This document shows, piece after piece, positions 53,697 to 63,806 of a stretch of DNA of 64,000 nt (position 1 is its first letter; every line of letters starts with the position of its first letter). Source of the stretch: JAJDTT01 sp022827025 (lineage in GTDB: Bacteria > Acidobacteriota > UBA6911 > RPQK01 > JAJDTT01); the NCBI GenBank assembly GCA_965203535.1, contig OZ241897.1, positions 372,001 through 436,000 on the forward strand, read 5' to 3'. Below the pieces are notes generated by a model. It did not search any database, was not told the DNA's origin, and saw nothing but the letters and a program-made list of their open reading frames with translations. Both the position numbers and the translations under genes were made by a program.

Positions 53697-55172
53697 GTGA
53701 AAGTGGCAATCGCTGCATTATTGCAAGAGACGAATACTTTTTCCCCTCAATCCACGGTCCGTGGCCACTTCCTGATGACTCCCGGTCACGAGTTGATCGA
53801 GAGCCACAAGACGGAAAATAGCGAGGTCCACGGATTCGTGGATGCCCTGACCGGGGCGGGGGCGCGGATTGTCCCCATTCTGGGTGGGTGGGCCGTCAGT
53901 TACGGCAGGATCAAGGCTGACGATTTCCGATCGCTGCTGGATGACCTCAAGAAAGGAATCCGGAAGGCCGGCCCCCTGGACGGGTTGCTCCTGGCTCTGC
54001 ACGGCGCCTGGGCCGGCGAGGGGATCGACAGTTGCGACGGCGCCGTCCTGCGGGAGCTGAGAGAACTGTTGGGACCCTCGGTCCCCATCGTCGCGACCCT
54101 GGACCTCCACGCCAACCTGACCCGCTCCATGTGGGAGAACGCCGATGCCCTGGTGGGCTATCAGACCTGTCCTCACGTGGACCTCTACGACACGGGCCGG
54201 CGAGCGGGCGGCTTGATGGCCTCCATCCTCCGGCGCGAAGTCCGCCCCATCATGCACGCCGTGAAGATCCCCATGGTGGTCCAGGCGGAAAACATGCTCA
54301 CCGACCGGGGCGAATTCCGCCGGATCTACGACCGTGTCCGGTCCTTGGAGGGCCGGGGAAGAACCATCTCCGCTTCGGTTTTTGCGGTCCAACCCTGGAT
54401 GGACGTGGAGGAGCTGGGTTGGGCCTCGCTGGTGATCACGGACGACGATCCGGCTCGGGCCAAATCGCAGGCCGATGAATTGGCCCGCTTCATCTGGTCC
54501 GTCAGAGAGTCCTTCGTCGTTGCCCTTCCCACGGTGGAGGACGCCCTGGAGCAGGCTCTGAAAACTTCTGGGGGCCCGGTGGTGCTTGGCGAGGGTGCGG
54601 ACGGAACCATGGGGGGCGCGCCCGGCGACGGGACCAGCATTCTGGCCGGCATCCTGAGAAAGGGAATCAATGTGCCGACCGCGGCCGTGGTCGTCGATCC
54701 CGTCGCGGTCGAGGAGGCGATCCGGGCGGGAGTCGGGAATACCGTCACCCTGCGGGTCGGGGGAAAGTTGGATCCCGCCTACGCCACACCGGTACGCGTC
54801 ACGGGCAAGGTGAAACTCATTTCCGACGGCGAGTTCCGCTACAAGGGCCGCGTCTACACGGGCCGAAAGGTCGAGATGGGGAGGGCTGTCGTGCTGTCCA
54901 TCGGACGGATACGCCTGCTGATTTCCCAGCGGCCCGTTCCAACAACCGATCCGGAGCTGTATCGAAGCCACGGAATCGAACCGCGGGACAGGAAGCTGGT
55001 GCTGGTCAAATCGCCATTGGGAATGCGGACCGAGTACGAACCCATCGCCCGTTCCATCATCATCGTGAACAGCCCGGGGTGCTGCAGTCCCGACCTGACC
55101 TCCCTCCCCTTCGTGAGGATACCCCGGCCCATGTTCCCTTTCGACGAGTTCGACTATTCGCCTCCCGAGTAG
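53697..55172 (+). CDS. M81 family metallopeptidase (MlrC-like)
   Basis: 491 residues from a GTG at 53697, with GGGGGAG upstream. The M81 / microcystinase C pattern is clear: VAIAALLQETNTFSP, LLLALHGAW, VATLDLHANLT (metal-site region), CPHVDLYDTGRRAG, then DGTMGGAPGDGTSIL and the C-terminal MlrC domain, ending VNSPGCCSPD. Named after linear microcystin hydrolysis, but the common substrates are unknown. It is transcribed divergently from the MBL-fold gene. Confidence 0.9.
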   Translation: MKVAIAALLQETNTFSPQSTVRGHFLMTPGHELIESHKTENSEVHGFVDALTGAGARIVPILGGWAVSYGRIKADDFRSLLDDLKKGIRKAGPLDGLLLALHGAWAGEGIDSCDGAVLRELRELLGPSVPIVATLDLHANLTRSMWENADALVGYQTCPHVDLYDTGRRAGGLMASILRREVRPIMHAVKIPMVVQAENMLTDRGEFRRIYDRVRSLEGRGRTISASVFAVQPWMDVEELGWASLVITDDDPARAKSQADELARFIWSVRESFVVALPTVEDALEQALKTSGGPVVLGEGADGTMGGAPGDGTSILAGILRKGINVPTAAVVVDPVAVEEAIRAGVGNTVTLRVGGKLDPAYATPVRVTGKVKLISDGEFRYKGRVYTGRKVEMGRAVVLSIGRIRLLISQRPVPTTDPELYRSHGIEPRDRKLVLVKSPLGMRTEYEPIARSIIIVNSPGCCSPDLTSLPFVRIPRPMFPFDEFDYSPPE

Positions 55173-55273
55173 AGGACAGTTTCCTGCAGCAGGCACCGGA
55201 GGCGCCGCGGACGTCAAACCAGCCGTGCGGAGATCCCAATAGCGTGGGGCGCACCGCGAGACCGGCGAACAGT

Positions 55274-57805
55274 CTACGGCGCGGCGTTGCGTAGCTGTGC
55301 GGTCATTTTCCGAGCCATTGCATGGTTCGGGTCCAGCCGGAGCACCCGTTCCATACTGGCCAGTGCTTCCTCATGACGGCCCAAGAAGTAGAGTGTCACG
55401 CCAATGTTGGCGAGGACGGTGACGTTGTCGGGTTGCAGCGCCGCATGGGCCCGATAGAGTTCGAGCGCACCTTCGTAATCCTTCCGGCCGAAACGCAAGT
55501 GGGCCAGGTAGTCCAATGCCCGCGCCTGTTTCGGATCATGCTCGAGGGAGCGCTCGAAGTGGACCATCGCCTCCGCATTGCGATTCAATCCCTGTAGCGT
55601 CCGGCCCGCCAGGTAGTGGGCCGTCGCCGCCGTTTCCGTATCCAGTTCCAGCGAGAGGGAATGCGTCAGCGATTCGAAGGCTTCTTCATGGCGCTCCAGA
55701 CCCAATAGCGCCGCGCCGAGGCCGATATGGGCGCTCGCAAAATCCGGATCGATTTGCAGCACTTCGCGGTAGGTGGCGATCGCCTCGTCGTGGCGTCCGG
55801 CCTTCCTGAGCGCTTCGCCCCCCTTGAAGATCGTCTCGGGGTCTCCCGGCCGTAACCTGCGAGCGCGAAGCAGATACTCGTTCGCTTCCTCGACGCGGTT
55901 CTGCCGCAACAGGAGGTTCGACAGTTCCGTGAGGGGCTCCACGCTGTCCGGATTCAATGCGGCAGCGCGGCGGAAATGGGAATGCGCGGTATCGACCCGG
56001 TCCAGTTCCCGGGCCGCGCGGCCGGCGAAGAGGGAGAGCTCGGCGGCGTACGGAGCGTCAGGCTCCATGGCAAGCGCCTTCTCAAGTGGCGCGATGGCCT
56101 CCTCGTAGCGCTTGGAATGGAACAGTGAAATGCCCAGACCGGCGTAGGCCGGCACCAGGCCGGCATCGATTTCAATCGTCCTCCGGTACGCCTCGACAGC
56201 CTCGTCATATCGGCCTTGATTTCGCAGTACCTCCCCCAGGTGCTGGTTGGCATTGCGGTGCCGGGGTTTCAGCTGCAGGGCAGTGCCGATCGCTTCTTCG
56301 GCTTCGTCGGGCCTTTCCATCCTCAGGAGGACCCGGCCGAGGTTGGAATACGCATCGGGATTGTCGGGACGCTTCTCGACAGCAGTGCGAGCGACCGTCA
56401 GCGCTTCCTCGTGGCGGCCGGCGTCCGCCAGGGGGCCCACCAGGTTGAGGTGTGCGTCGCGGGCGTGGGGATTCAGCTCGATGATGTGGCTGAAAAAAGT
56501 GACGCTGTCCCGGTAAATGCCCGCCTGGCGCCATGTGAGCATACCCAGCAGCGCCAGCACGACGACGAATACGCCAGCCGCAACTCTTCTCAACGCAGGC
56601 CGTAGCCGGCGCACGCCACAGGTGGCTGAGCCCACGAGCACTGCCAGCAGACCGAGCCCGGCCAGGTATTGGAATCGATCCGCCACGAAGGAGAACTGCA
56701 TGTAGCCGAAATCGACGAAACCCAGTACCGGCGAAAGCGTCACGGCGTAGAACAGCGCTCCCGCCAACGGTCCCCGGCCCCACCGCCGGCGGCCGAACCA
56801 GAGCAGCGCTGCCAGAGCGGACGCCCCCAGGAAGTAAGCCCAGGCCACCAGGTCCGAGGATTCGATTTCCCAAAGTGGATAGATCACGGAGAGATCGGTC
56901 GGCCACAACAGCTTGCCGAAGTAGAACCAGAGCGCGCGGGACGCAATCAGGACACGATCGGCGAGGGAGTAGCCGAGCAGGAGCGGCTCCCGGGAGGTGT
57001 AGAACGACAGGTCCACTGCCGTGATGATCGCCGCGACGACGAAGAAGGGCGCCAACCGGATCAGGTCGGTCCGCGTCACGCGACCGGCCTGCCACCAGTG
57101 CCAGATCAGGAGCGCCGCGGGCAGGGTGACCACGATCGACTTGGACAACATGCCTGCCGTGAACAGACCGAGCGCCAACACGTAGCGTCCCGGATGCGGG
57201 GCGTTCACGTAGCGGATCCAGGTCAGCGCTGCGCCCAGGTAGAACAACGCGGAGAGCACGTCCTTCCGCTCGATGACCCACGCGACCGACTCGACGTGCA
57301 GTGGGTGGACGGCGAAAATCGCAGCGACGAACCAGGCGCCGGGGACCGCCAGGCGCAGCAGGAGGAGCCAGATCAACAGGACGTTCACGACATGCAGCAC
57401 CAGGTTGACGGCGTGATAGCCGAGCGGGTCCAGTCCCCACAGCTTGTGCTCCAGCCAGAAACTCGAATAGACGACGGGCCAGTAGTGCCCTTCCTTCTTG
57501 ATGTCGGCAGGCGAGAACCAGATGTTCCACAGTCCGGACCAGTCATGAATGACCGTCTCGCTGACCAGGATCACATCGTCCCAGACGAACCCGGCCTGAA
57601 GCACCGGTAAGAAGCAGACGGCGGCGAGAAAGCCGAGCAGGAGAGCCTGACCGGCCATCGGGCCGTTCAATCGGAAGCTTGCGGAGAGGGGCGCCTCCGG
57701 TGGCGGGATGTCTCCGGCGCCGCCCATTTTCCGCCGCCGCGCCGATGGCGGTGAAACGCGCCTGGCAACTTGACGGTTCCGAAGTGTAAATCGCGTCTTC
57801 TTCAC
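55274..57805 (-). CDS. TMTC-like multi-pass membrane protein with TPR repeats
   Basis: 843 residues from a GTG. The N-terminal ~430 residues have about ten hydrophobic helices and GT-C glycosyltransferase features: GFVWDDVILV after the first helix and VHPLHVESVAWVIERKDVLS, the hallmark of the DUF1736/TMTC group. The C-terminal ~400 residues hold about ten TPR units (for instance NPDAYSNLGRVLLRMERPDE, DFASAHIGLGAALLGLERHE). TMTC proteins are O-mannosyltransferase-like enzymes using polyprenyl-linked mannose. The GT2 gene upstream on the same strand would make the polyprenyl donor. Confidence 0.85.
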   Translation of the reverse strand: MKKTRFTLRNRQVARRVSPPSARRRKMGGAGDIPPPEAPLSASFRLNGPMAGQALLLGFLAAVCFLPVLQAGFVWDDVILVSETVIHDWSGLWNIWFSPADIKKEGHYWPVVYSSFWLEHKLWGLDPLGYHAVNLVLHVVNVLLIWLLLLRLAVPGAWFVAAIFAVHPLHVESVAWVIERKDVLSALFYLGAALTWIRYVNAPHPGRYVLALGLFTAGMLSKSIVVTLPAALLIWHWWQAGRVTRTDLIRLAPFFVVAAIITAVDLSFYTSREPLLLGYSLADRVLIASRALWFYFGKLLWPTDLSVIYPLWEIESSDLVAWAYFLGASALAALLWFGRRRWGRGPLAGALFYAVTLSPVLGFVDFGYMQFSFVADRFQYLAGLGLLAVLVGSATCGVRRLRPALRRVAAGVFVVVLALLGMLTWRQAGIYRDSVTFFSHIIELNPHARDAHLNLVGPLADAGRHEEALTVARTAVEKRPDNPDAYSNLGRVLLRMERPDEAEEAIGTALQLKPRHRNANQHLGEVLRNQGRYDEAVEAYRRTIEIDAGLVPAYAGLGISLFHSKRYEEAIAPLEKALAMEPDAPYAAELSLFAGRAARELDRVDTAHSHFRRAAALNPDSVEPLTELSNLLLRQNRVEEANEYLLRARRLRPGDPETIFKGGEALRKAGRHDEAIATYREVLQIDPDFASAHIGLGAALLGLERHEEAFESLTHSLSLELDTETAATAHYLAGRTLQGLNRNAEAMVHFERSLEHDPKQARALDYLAHLRFGRKDYEGALELYRAHAALQPDNVTVLANIGVTLYFLGRHEEALASMERVLRLDPNHAMARKMTAQLRNAAP

Positions 57806-57884
57806 ACCAGATTACTCGTGCCGGCACCGGCCGGGAACGGGCAGTCAACGGCAGTCGCCAGTGGTCTCCTGGGAGGTCGTGACT

Positions 57885-58622
57885 TCAGGCGGCTCTGTCG
57901 TCTCGGCAAGGACCTCGCACCATTTCCCGGAACCGGTGGGCGTAAAGACGGCACAGATGGCGAAGGAAGTCGCGGTGTGTCCGCCAACTCATCTTGCTCT
58001 CGCCGCGGCTGCGATCGCTGAATCGGATGGACACTTCCCGCACCCGCAGCCGCCAACGCACCATCAACTCGAGCGCAATCTTATAGCCGAGAGGCCGAAG
58101 TTCGGCCAAATCGGGGAGTCGCCGGCGGTCCGTTGCGAAGAACCCGGAAAGGGGATCGCCGCAATTCGCCAGCGGGCGAGCCAATCCGTTCCCGACCCTC
58201 GAAATCAGCCGGCGATGCCAGGCCCAGCCCTGGTCCACGCTCGCACCTGATGCATAACGGCTCCCGACGGCGATGTCGCAGTCGACATCGAGGGCGCCGA
58301 GCAGATCGCTGATTTGTTCAGGGGGATGCGACAGGTCCGCATCCATCACCACGAGACGATCGAAACGCGCCAGCCGCATACCGAGCAGAACCGAGAGGGA
58401 CAGATCCCTGGGCGCACCGCGGCGGGTCTCCACGCGTACCGGCAGGCGGCGGGCCATCTCCGCCACTATGGTTTCGACGCCGTCGTTCGAGTCGTCGTCG
58501 ACGAGAATCAACTCCCAATCGATGTTCTTGCGGGACAAAGCGGCGTCAACGCGCTGAACCAGGGTCCGGACGTTCGCCGCCTCTCGAAACGTCGGCACCA
58601 CGATGGACACCTCATCGCGCAT
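57885..58622 (-). CDS. GT2 glycosyltransferase, polyprenyl-phosphate mannose synthase-like
   Basis: 245 residues from the ATG at 58622. GT-A motifs: VSIVVPTFREAANVRTLV, ELILVDDDSNDG, LVVMDADLSHPPEQ (metal-binding DAD) and GDPLSGFFATDR. The RFSDRSRGESKMS loop is typical of dolichyl-phosphate mannose synthases. There is no C-terminal membrane domain. It lies just upstream of the TMTC-like gene and probably supplies its lipid-linked sugar. Confidence 0.88.
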   Translation of the reverse strand: MRDEVSIVVPTFREAANVRTLVQRVDAALSRKNIDWELILVDDDSNDGVETIVAEMARRLPVRVETRRGAPRDLSLSVLLGMRLARFDRLVVMDADLSHPPEQISDLLGALDVDCDIAVGSRYASGASVDQGWAWHRRLISRVGNGLARPLANCGDPLSGFFATDRRRLPDLAELRPLGYKIALELMVRWRLRVREVSIRFSDRSRGESKMSWRTHRDFLRHLCRLYAHRFREMVRGPCRDDRAA

Positions 58623-58775
58623 GGCACACCCCTGGCCGTATGAGGTTCGGAACCCTCTCAATCGATGAAAGTGCTTTGCCCTTCAACCAAAGTAACACCA
58701 GCCGACGGTTCGCAGAAGCTGGTCGCCGACGATCCCGGTGCTCGCGACGGCGAACCCCGTCGATTGCAAGAAATC

Positions 58776-58940
58776 CAGGAGTCTGCGCGGTAGAAATGAT
58801 CGTAGCGAGAAAGTGGAGAATCGAGGCCGGATTTTCACGATTTTGAGGTGCATAGTTGTTCTATTCGCCGAGAAATCGCACGAATATGGACCGACTCTGC
58901 GCTTTCGCAGTAGATTGAATTCTGCCGCGCAGGCTCCTAG
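58776..58940. mobile_element. MITE-like element, copy 2 (inverted relative to copy 1)
   Basis: 165 bp, closely matching the reverse complement of 23006-23168, including the inverted ends CAGGAGTCTGCGCGG and CCGCGCAGGCTCCTAG. Short frames inside read through both copies but have no coding value. Confidence 0.8.
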
Positions 58941-59021
58941 TACGACTACCATTTCCAATCCTTGTCCAGCGGTGGTTTAATCGCTCCCAACCATTTCTTG
59001 AGCCGGCGGGAGGCCGTATCC

Positions 59022-59426
59022 ATGAAAACCGGGTTTCCTCGCTCTTCCCTGTTGTGGGGGCTGTTCCTGCTGGCCGTTTCCGCTCTGCTGTACCTGCTCG
59101 TCCGGGTCGACGACACGCCCGATGACTCCCTGCTGACGGTGGCCGACGGGTTCCAGGTGGAGCTCGTCGCCGGGCCCCCGCTGGTGCAACGTCCCATTTC
59201 CATCGATTTCGACGAGCAGGGGCGGCTCTACGTGACCGAGTCCTCCGGTTCCAACGACCCGGTGCAGCAACAACTGGAGCAGAAACCGCACCGCGTCAAG
59301 CGCCTGGAGGACACGGACGGAGACGGAGGGGGGACTTTCAGTCCCCCCGTGAGAGTGGGGGTAGGAAAACCCCCACTCCTTTTCACGCAGGATTTCGCCG
59401 GACCGGGGCCGGTGGGGAGTTCCTAA
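59022..59426 (+). pseudogene. Truncated head of the PVC-type cytochrome gene, tandem copy 1
   Basis: The first ~101 codons match the full-length gene at 60330. At 59327 the sequence switches into an inverted R2 repeat, which adds ~30 repeat-encoded codons and a stop at 59424-59426. The membrane anchor and first propeller strands remain (FLLAVSALLYLLVRVDD, FDEQGRLYVTE), so a short anchored protein could be made, but loss of function is likely. Confidence 0.8.
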
Positions 59427-59457
59427 CCATTTCTTGAGCCGGCGGGAGGCCGTATCC

Positions 59458-59862
59458 ATGAAAACCGGGTTTCCTCGCTCTTCCCTGTTGTGGGGGTTGT
59501 TCCTGCTGGCCGTTTCCGCTCTGCTGTACCTGCTCGTCCGGGTCGACGACACGCCCGATGACTCCCTGCTGACGGTGGCCGACGGGTTCCAGGTGGAGCT
59601 CGTCGCCGGGCCGCCACTGGTGGAACGTCCCATTTCCATCGATTTCGACGAGCAGGGGCGGCTCTACGTGACCGAGTCCTCCGGTTCCAACGACCCGGTG
59701 CAGCAACAACTGGAGCAGAAACCGCACCGCGTCAAGCGCCTGGAAGACACGGACGGAGACGGAGGGGGGACTTTCAGTCCCCCCGTGAGAGTGGGGGTAG
59801 GAAAACCCCCACTCCTTTTCACGCAGGATTTCGCCGGACCGGAGCCGGTGGGGAGTTCCTAA
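59458..59862 (+). pseudogene. Truncated head of the PVC-type cytochrome gene, tandem copy 2
   Basis: Exactly 436 bp after copy 1, with the same break into R2 and the same stop. It differs from copy 1 by a few substitutions (for example Q to E in PPLVERP), so the copies are distinct. Confidence 0.8.
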
Positions 59863-59893
59863 CCATTTCTTGAGCCGGCGGGAGGCCGTATCC

Positions 59894-60298
59894 ATGAAAA
59901 CCGGGTTTCCTCGCTCTTCCCTGTTGTGGGGGTTGTTCCTGCTGGCCGTTTCCGCTCTGCTGTACCTGCTCGTCCGGGTCGACGACATGCCCGATGACTC
60001 CCTGCTGACGGTGGCCGAGGGGTTCCAGGTGGAGCTCGTCGCCGGGCCGCCGCTGGTGCAACGTCCCATTTCCATCGATTTCGACGAGCAGGGGCGGCTC
60101 TACGTGACCGAGTCCTCCGGCTCCAACGACCCGGTGGAGCAACAACTGGAGCAGGAACCGCACCGCGTCAAGCGCCTGGAAGACACGGACGGAGACGGAG
60201 GGGGGACTTTCAGTCCCCCCGTGAGAGTGGGGGTAGGAAAACCCCCACTCCTTTTCACGCAGGATTTCGCCGGACCGGAGCCGGTGGGGAGCTCCTAA
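59894..60298 (+). pseudogene. Truncated head of the PVC-type cytochrome gene, tandem copy 3
   Basis: Again 436 bp after the previous ATG. It shares AEGFQVE and DPVEQQ with the full-length gene rather than the ADGFQVE/DPVQQQ of copies 1 and 2, so it is the closest to the intact copy. Confidence 0.8.
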
Positions 60299-60329
60299 CC
60301 ATTTCTTGAGCCGGCGGGAGGCCGTATCC

Positions 60330-63300
60330 ATGAAAACCGGGTTTCCTCGCTCTTCCCTGTTGTGGGCGCTGTTCCTGCTGGCCCTTTCCGCTCTGCTGTA
60401 CCTGCTCGTCCGGGTCGACGACACGCCCGATGACTCCCTGCTGACGGTGGCCGAGGGGTTCCAGGTGGAGCTCGTCGCCGGGCCGCCGCTGGTGCAACGT
60501 CCCATTTCCATCGATTTCGACGAGCAGGGGCGGCTCTACGTGACCGAGTCCTCCGGTTCCAACGACCCGGTGGAGCAACAACTGGAGCAGAAACCGCACC
60601 GCGTCAAGCGCCTGGAAGACACGGACGGAGACGGCCATTTCGACCGGAGCACGCCGTTCGCCGACGGCATGATGATTCCCCAGGGCGCCCTCTGGTTCGA
60701 CGGCTCGCTCTACGTGGCGGCGCCTCCCAGCATCTGGAAGCTGACGGATACCGATGGCGACGGCGTCGCCGACCGGCGGGAGGAATGGTTCGCGGGCAAG
60801 ACCCTCACCGGTTGCGCCAACGATCTTCATGGTCCCTACCTGGGACTGGACGGTTGGATCTACTGGACCAAGGGAGCCTTCGCCGAGCAGACCTACGAAC
60901 GGCCGGGAGGCCCTCCCCTGGTCACCCGCGCCGCCCACGTCTTCCGGCGGCGGCCCGGGGATCCCTGGATCGAGCCGGTTCTGACGGGAGGGATGGACAA
61001 CCCCGTGGACGTCGTCTTCACACCCCGGGGAGAGCGCCTGCTGGCGTCCACCTTCGTCCAGCATCCGAAACTGGGCCGCCGGGACGGCATCATCCACGCC
61101 GTCCATGGCAGCGTTTTCGGAAAAACGCACGACGTCCTCGCCGGCCACGCCAGAACCGGGGACCTGCTGCCGGCCATGCTCCACCTGGGCCCGGCCGCCC
61201 CCTGCGCCCAGACCATCTATGCCTCCCGGGTCTTCGGCAGCGAATACCAGGGCAACCTGTTTGCGTGCCTCTTCAACTTGAACAAGGTGACGCGCCACGT
61301 CCTGGAGCCCAGCGGCGCGACCTTCACGACCCGGGACTCCGACTTCCTGGTCTCCGGCGATCGCGACTTCCATCCCACCGACGTGCTGGAGGACGCCGAC
61401 GGCAGCCTGCTGGTGGCCGACACGGGAGGCTGGTACAAGCTCTGTTGCCCCACCTCCCAACTCCACAAGCCGGACGTCCTGGGCGGGATCTACCGGATCC
61501 GGCGCAAGGGCGCGTCCGGACCGGAGGATCCCAGGGGCCTGAGCATCGACTGGGCCGGCGCCGGCGGCGGCCAACTGGCGGCGCTCCTGGACGATCGGCG
61601 CCCCGCGGTACGGAACCGGGCCATGGCGGAGCTGGCCAAGACGGGGAGCCCGTCGGTGGAGGCGCTGAGCCGGACGCTCTCCACCTCCGATTCCGTCGAG
61701 GCGCGCCGAAACGCCGTCTGGACACTCACCCGCATCGATCACGAGGAGGCCCGCACCGCCGTTCGACAGGCCCTGTCCGACGCGGACGAAAGCGTGCGGC
61801 AGGCCGCCCTCCATTCGGTCAGCGTCTGGCGGGACGCCGGCAGCGGTCCCAGGGTGCTGGAGCTCCTGGAGCGGGGTTCCGCCTCCATTCGGAGGGTGGC
61901 CGCCGAGGCGTTGGGACGCATCGGCGACCGCCGCGCCGTCCCCGGGTTGCTGGCCCGGACCGGGGCGGACAACGGCCGGATCCTGGAGCACTCCCTGATC
62001 TATGCGCTGATCGAGATTGCCGACGCCGACGGCACCGCCGCCGGGCTGCGCGCCTCTTCTCCCCATACCCGGCGGGCCGCGCTCATCGCCCTGGACCAGA
62101 TGCCCGGCGGAGGACTGGCGCCGGAGACCGTCACTCCCCTGCTCGCGTCCGGGGATCCCGTCCTCAAGCAGACGGCCGCCTGGATCGCCGGCGGCCATCC
62201 GGAGTGGGGGAACGCGTTGGCCCGGTATTTTCGCCGGCGTCTGGCCCGTCGCGCACAGGGGCCGGAGGAACAGGCTGACCTGGTCCGGCAACTGGCCAGG
62301 CTCGCGGAAAACGAAACCATTCAGAGCTTGCTGGCTTCCACCGTTGCCGGCCCCGGCTCGAACGAGTCCCGCCTGACGGCGCTGCGGGCCATGGCCGGCA
62401 GTGCCCTCAAGGAGACGCCGTCCGCGTGGGTCGACGGATTCGCCGCGGTCCTGTCGCGAGGAGACGAGGCGCTGATTCGGGAGGCGGTGGGCACCCTCCG
62501 CGACCTGCCGAACCCCGGGGACGAAGACGCCCGGCGCCTGCGGAAGGGCCTGCTCCGGGTCGGGCGTGACTCGACGCTTGAACATGAGCTGCGTGTGAAT
62601 GCGTTGGCGGCCATTCCCGGAGAATTGGACGAACTCGAACCCGATCTCTTCGAGATGTTGCAGGAGAACCTCGGATCTGCGGCGGCGGTGAATGTCCGCA
62701 CCGGCGCCGCCGGAGTCCTGGGCAGATCCCGGCTGAACCGCGAGCAGATGCTGGAATTGACCGGGTCGGTCCGGACCACAGGTCCCCTGGTGCTCTCGCC
62801 GCTGCTTGGAGCCTATCGCGGCGGCGGAGACGAAGATCTGGGCCGGCGGCTGGTGGCGGCCATACGGGAGTCAAGAGGGCTGACCGGACTGCGGGCCGAC
62901 GTCATGAACCAGACCTTGGCCGAGTTTCCGCCTCCCGTACGACGCCAAGGGGAGCAACTCCTGGCGTCGCTGGAAATGGATCCGGTCGAGCAGAAGACAC
63001 GCCTGGAGGATCTGCTGGCGGCTTTGGACGAAGGGGACATTCGCCAGGGTCAGGCCGTCTTCAACAGTACTCACGCCGCCTGCTCCTCGTGCCACGCCAT
63101 CGGCTACCAGGGGGGCCGGTCCGGCCCCGACCTCACCCGGATCGGCGACGTCCGGTCCCGGCGCGATCTGCTGGAGTCCATCCTGTTCCCCAGCGCCAGC
63201 TTCGTGCGCGGCTACGAGCCCGTGGTGGTGGTGACCGAATCGGGAGAGATCCACCAGGGGGTCGTCACCCGGGACGGGCAAGAGGAGGTCGAGTTGGTGA

Positions 63301-63461
63301 CCGGCCCGGACACCGAGGTGAGGGTCGCCCGGTCGGAGATCCGCGAGATCCGCCCGGGGAACGTGTCGGTCATGCCCTCCGGCCTGGAGGAACAGGTGAC
63401 CCGGGAGGAACTGGCCAGCCTGCTGGCCTTCCTGAGCAACGCCCGGCGGCGTCCTCGATGA
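60330..63461 (+). CDS. PVC-type heme-binding protein: propeller, HEAT repeats, cytochrome c domain
   Basis: 1043 residues from the ATG at 60330 (GGGAGG site). An N-terminal anchor helix (about 10-27), then a dehydrogenase-like beta-propeller (FQVELVAGPPLVQRPISIDF, DTDGDGHFD, ADGMMIPQGALWFDGSLYV) to about 400. HEAT/armadillo-like helices follow (about 420-850), and a C-terminal cytochrome c domain has CSSCH at 918-922. This architecture is common in Planctomycetes, Verrucomicrobia and some Acidobacteria; it is thought to serve periplasmic electron transfer during sugar oxidation. The upstream region is unusual: three tandem truncated heads. Confidence 0.92.
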   Translation: MKTGFPRSSLLWALFLLALSALLYLLVRVDDTPDDSLLTVAEGFQVELVAGPPLVQRPISIDFDEQGRLYVTESSGSNDPVEQQLEQKPHRVKRLEDTDGDGHFDRSTPFADGMMIPQGALWFDGSLYVAAPPSIWKLTDTDGDGVADRREEWFAGKTLTGCANDLHGPYLGLDGWIYWTKGAFAEQTYERPGGPPLVTRAAHVFRRRPGDPWIEPVLTGGMDNPVDVVFTPRGERLLASTFVQHPKLGRRDGIIHAVHGSVFGKTHDVLAGHARTGDLLPAMLHLGPAAPCAQTIYASRVFGSEYQGNLFACLFNLNKVTRHVLEPSGATFTTRDSDFLVSGDRDFHPTDVLEDADGSLLVADTGGWYKLCCPTSQLHKPDVLGGIYRIRRKGASGPEDPRGLSIDWAGAGGGQLAALLDDRRPAVRNRAMAELAKTGSPSVEALSRTLSTSDSVEARRNAVWTLTRIDHEEARTAVRQALSDADESVRQAALHSVSVWRDAGSGPRVLELLERGSASIRRVAAEALGRIGDRRAVPGLLARTGADNGRILEHSLIYALIEIADADGTAAGLRASSPHTRRAALIALDQMPGGGLAPETVTPLLASGDPVLKQTAAWIAGGHPEWGNALARYFRRRLARRAQGPEEQADLVRQLARLAENETIQSLLASTVAGPGSNESRLTALRAMAGSALKETPSAWVDGFAAVLSRGDEALIREAVGTLRDLPNPGDEDARRLRKGLLRVGRDSTLEHELRVNALAAIPGELDELEPDLFEMLQENLGSAAAVNVRTGAAGVLGRSRLNREQMLELTGSVRTTGPLVLSPLLGAYRGGGDEDLGRRLVAAIRESRGLTGLRADVMNQTLAEFPPPVRRQGEQLLASLEMDPVEQKTRLEDLLAALDEGDIRQGQAVFNSTHAACSSCHAIGYQGGRSGPDLTRIGDVRSRRDLLESILFPSASFVRGYEPVVVVTESGEIHQGVVTRDGQEEVELVTGPDTEVRVARSEIREIRPGNVSVMPSGLEEQVTREELASLLAFLSNARRRPR

Positions 63462-63470
63462 GGTGACGAT

Positions 63471-63806
63471 AGGAGTTCCCCCACCGGCCCCGGTCCGGTG
63501 AAATCCTGCGCGAAAAAGAAGGAGTGGGGGTTTTCCTACCCCCACTCCGACGGGGGGACTAAAAGTCCCCCCTCCGGGTGCCCCATGTTTTCTCAGAAGC
63601 GGGGGTTTTCCTACCCCCGCTCTGGCTTTTCCAGCGCATAGGCCGGATCCGGCGACCTGGACCCAGGTCCGGACGGGCCGGCGCAACGACAAGCCGCCGC
63701 AAAACCGGCTGCGGACCCTGAAAATCCATCCCGGCCGCGGCCATTCCCGGCGCGATACCGCGGCGCCGGCTCCGGGGACGGGGGGACTGAAAGTCCCCCC
63801 TCCTAT
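63471..63806. repeat. R2 repeats and related palindromes at the right edge
   Basis: R2 (GGAGTTCCCCCACCGGCCCC onward) at about 63473-63572, a partial hairpin GGGGGTTTTCCTACCCCC at 63600-63620, and a GGGGGGACT/AGTCCCCCC hairpin at 63780-63802. No gene is supported within. Confidence 0.65.

Noticed and set aside
59022..60330. CRISPR-like or satellite array
   Set aside because: Units are 436 bp, start with a coding gene head and have no spacers; it is a tandem gene-head duplication.
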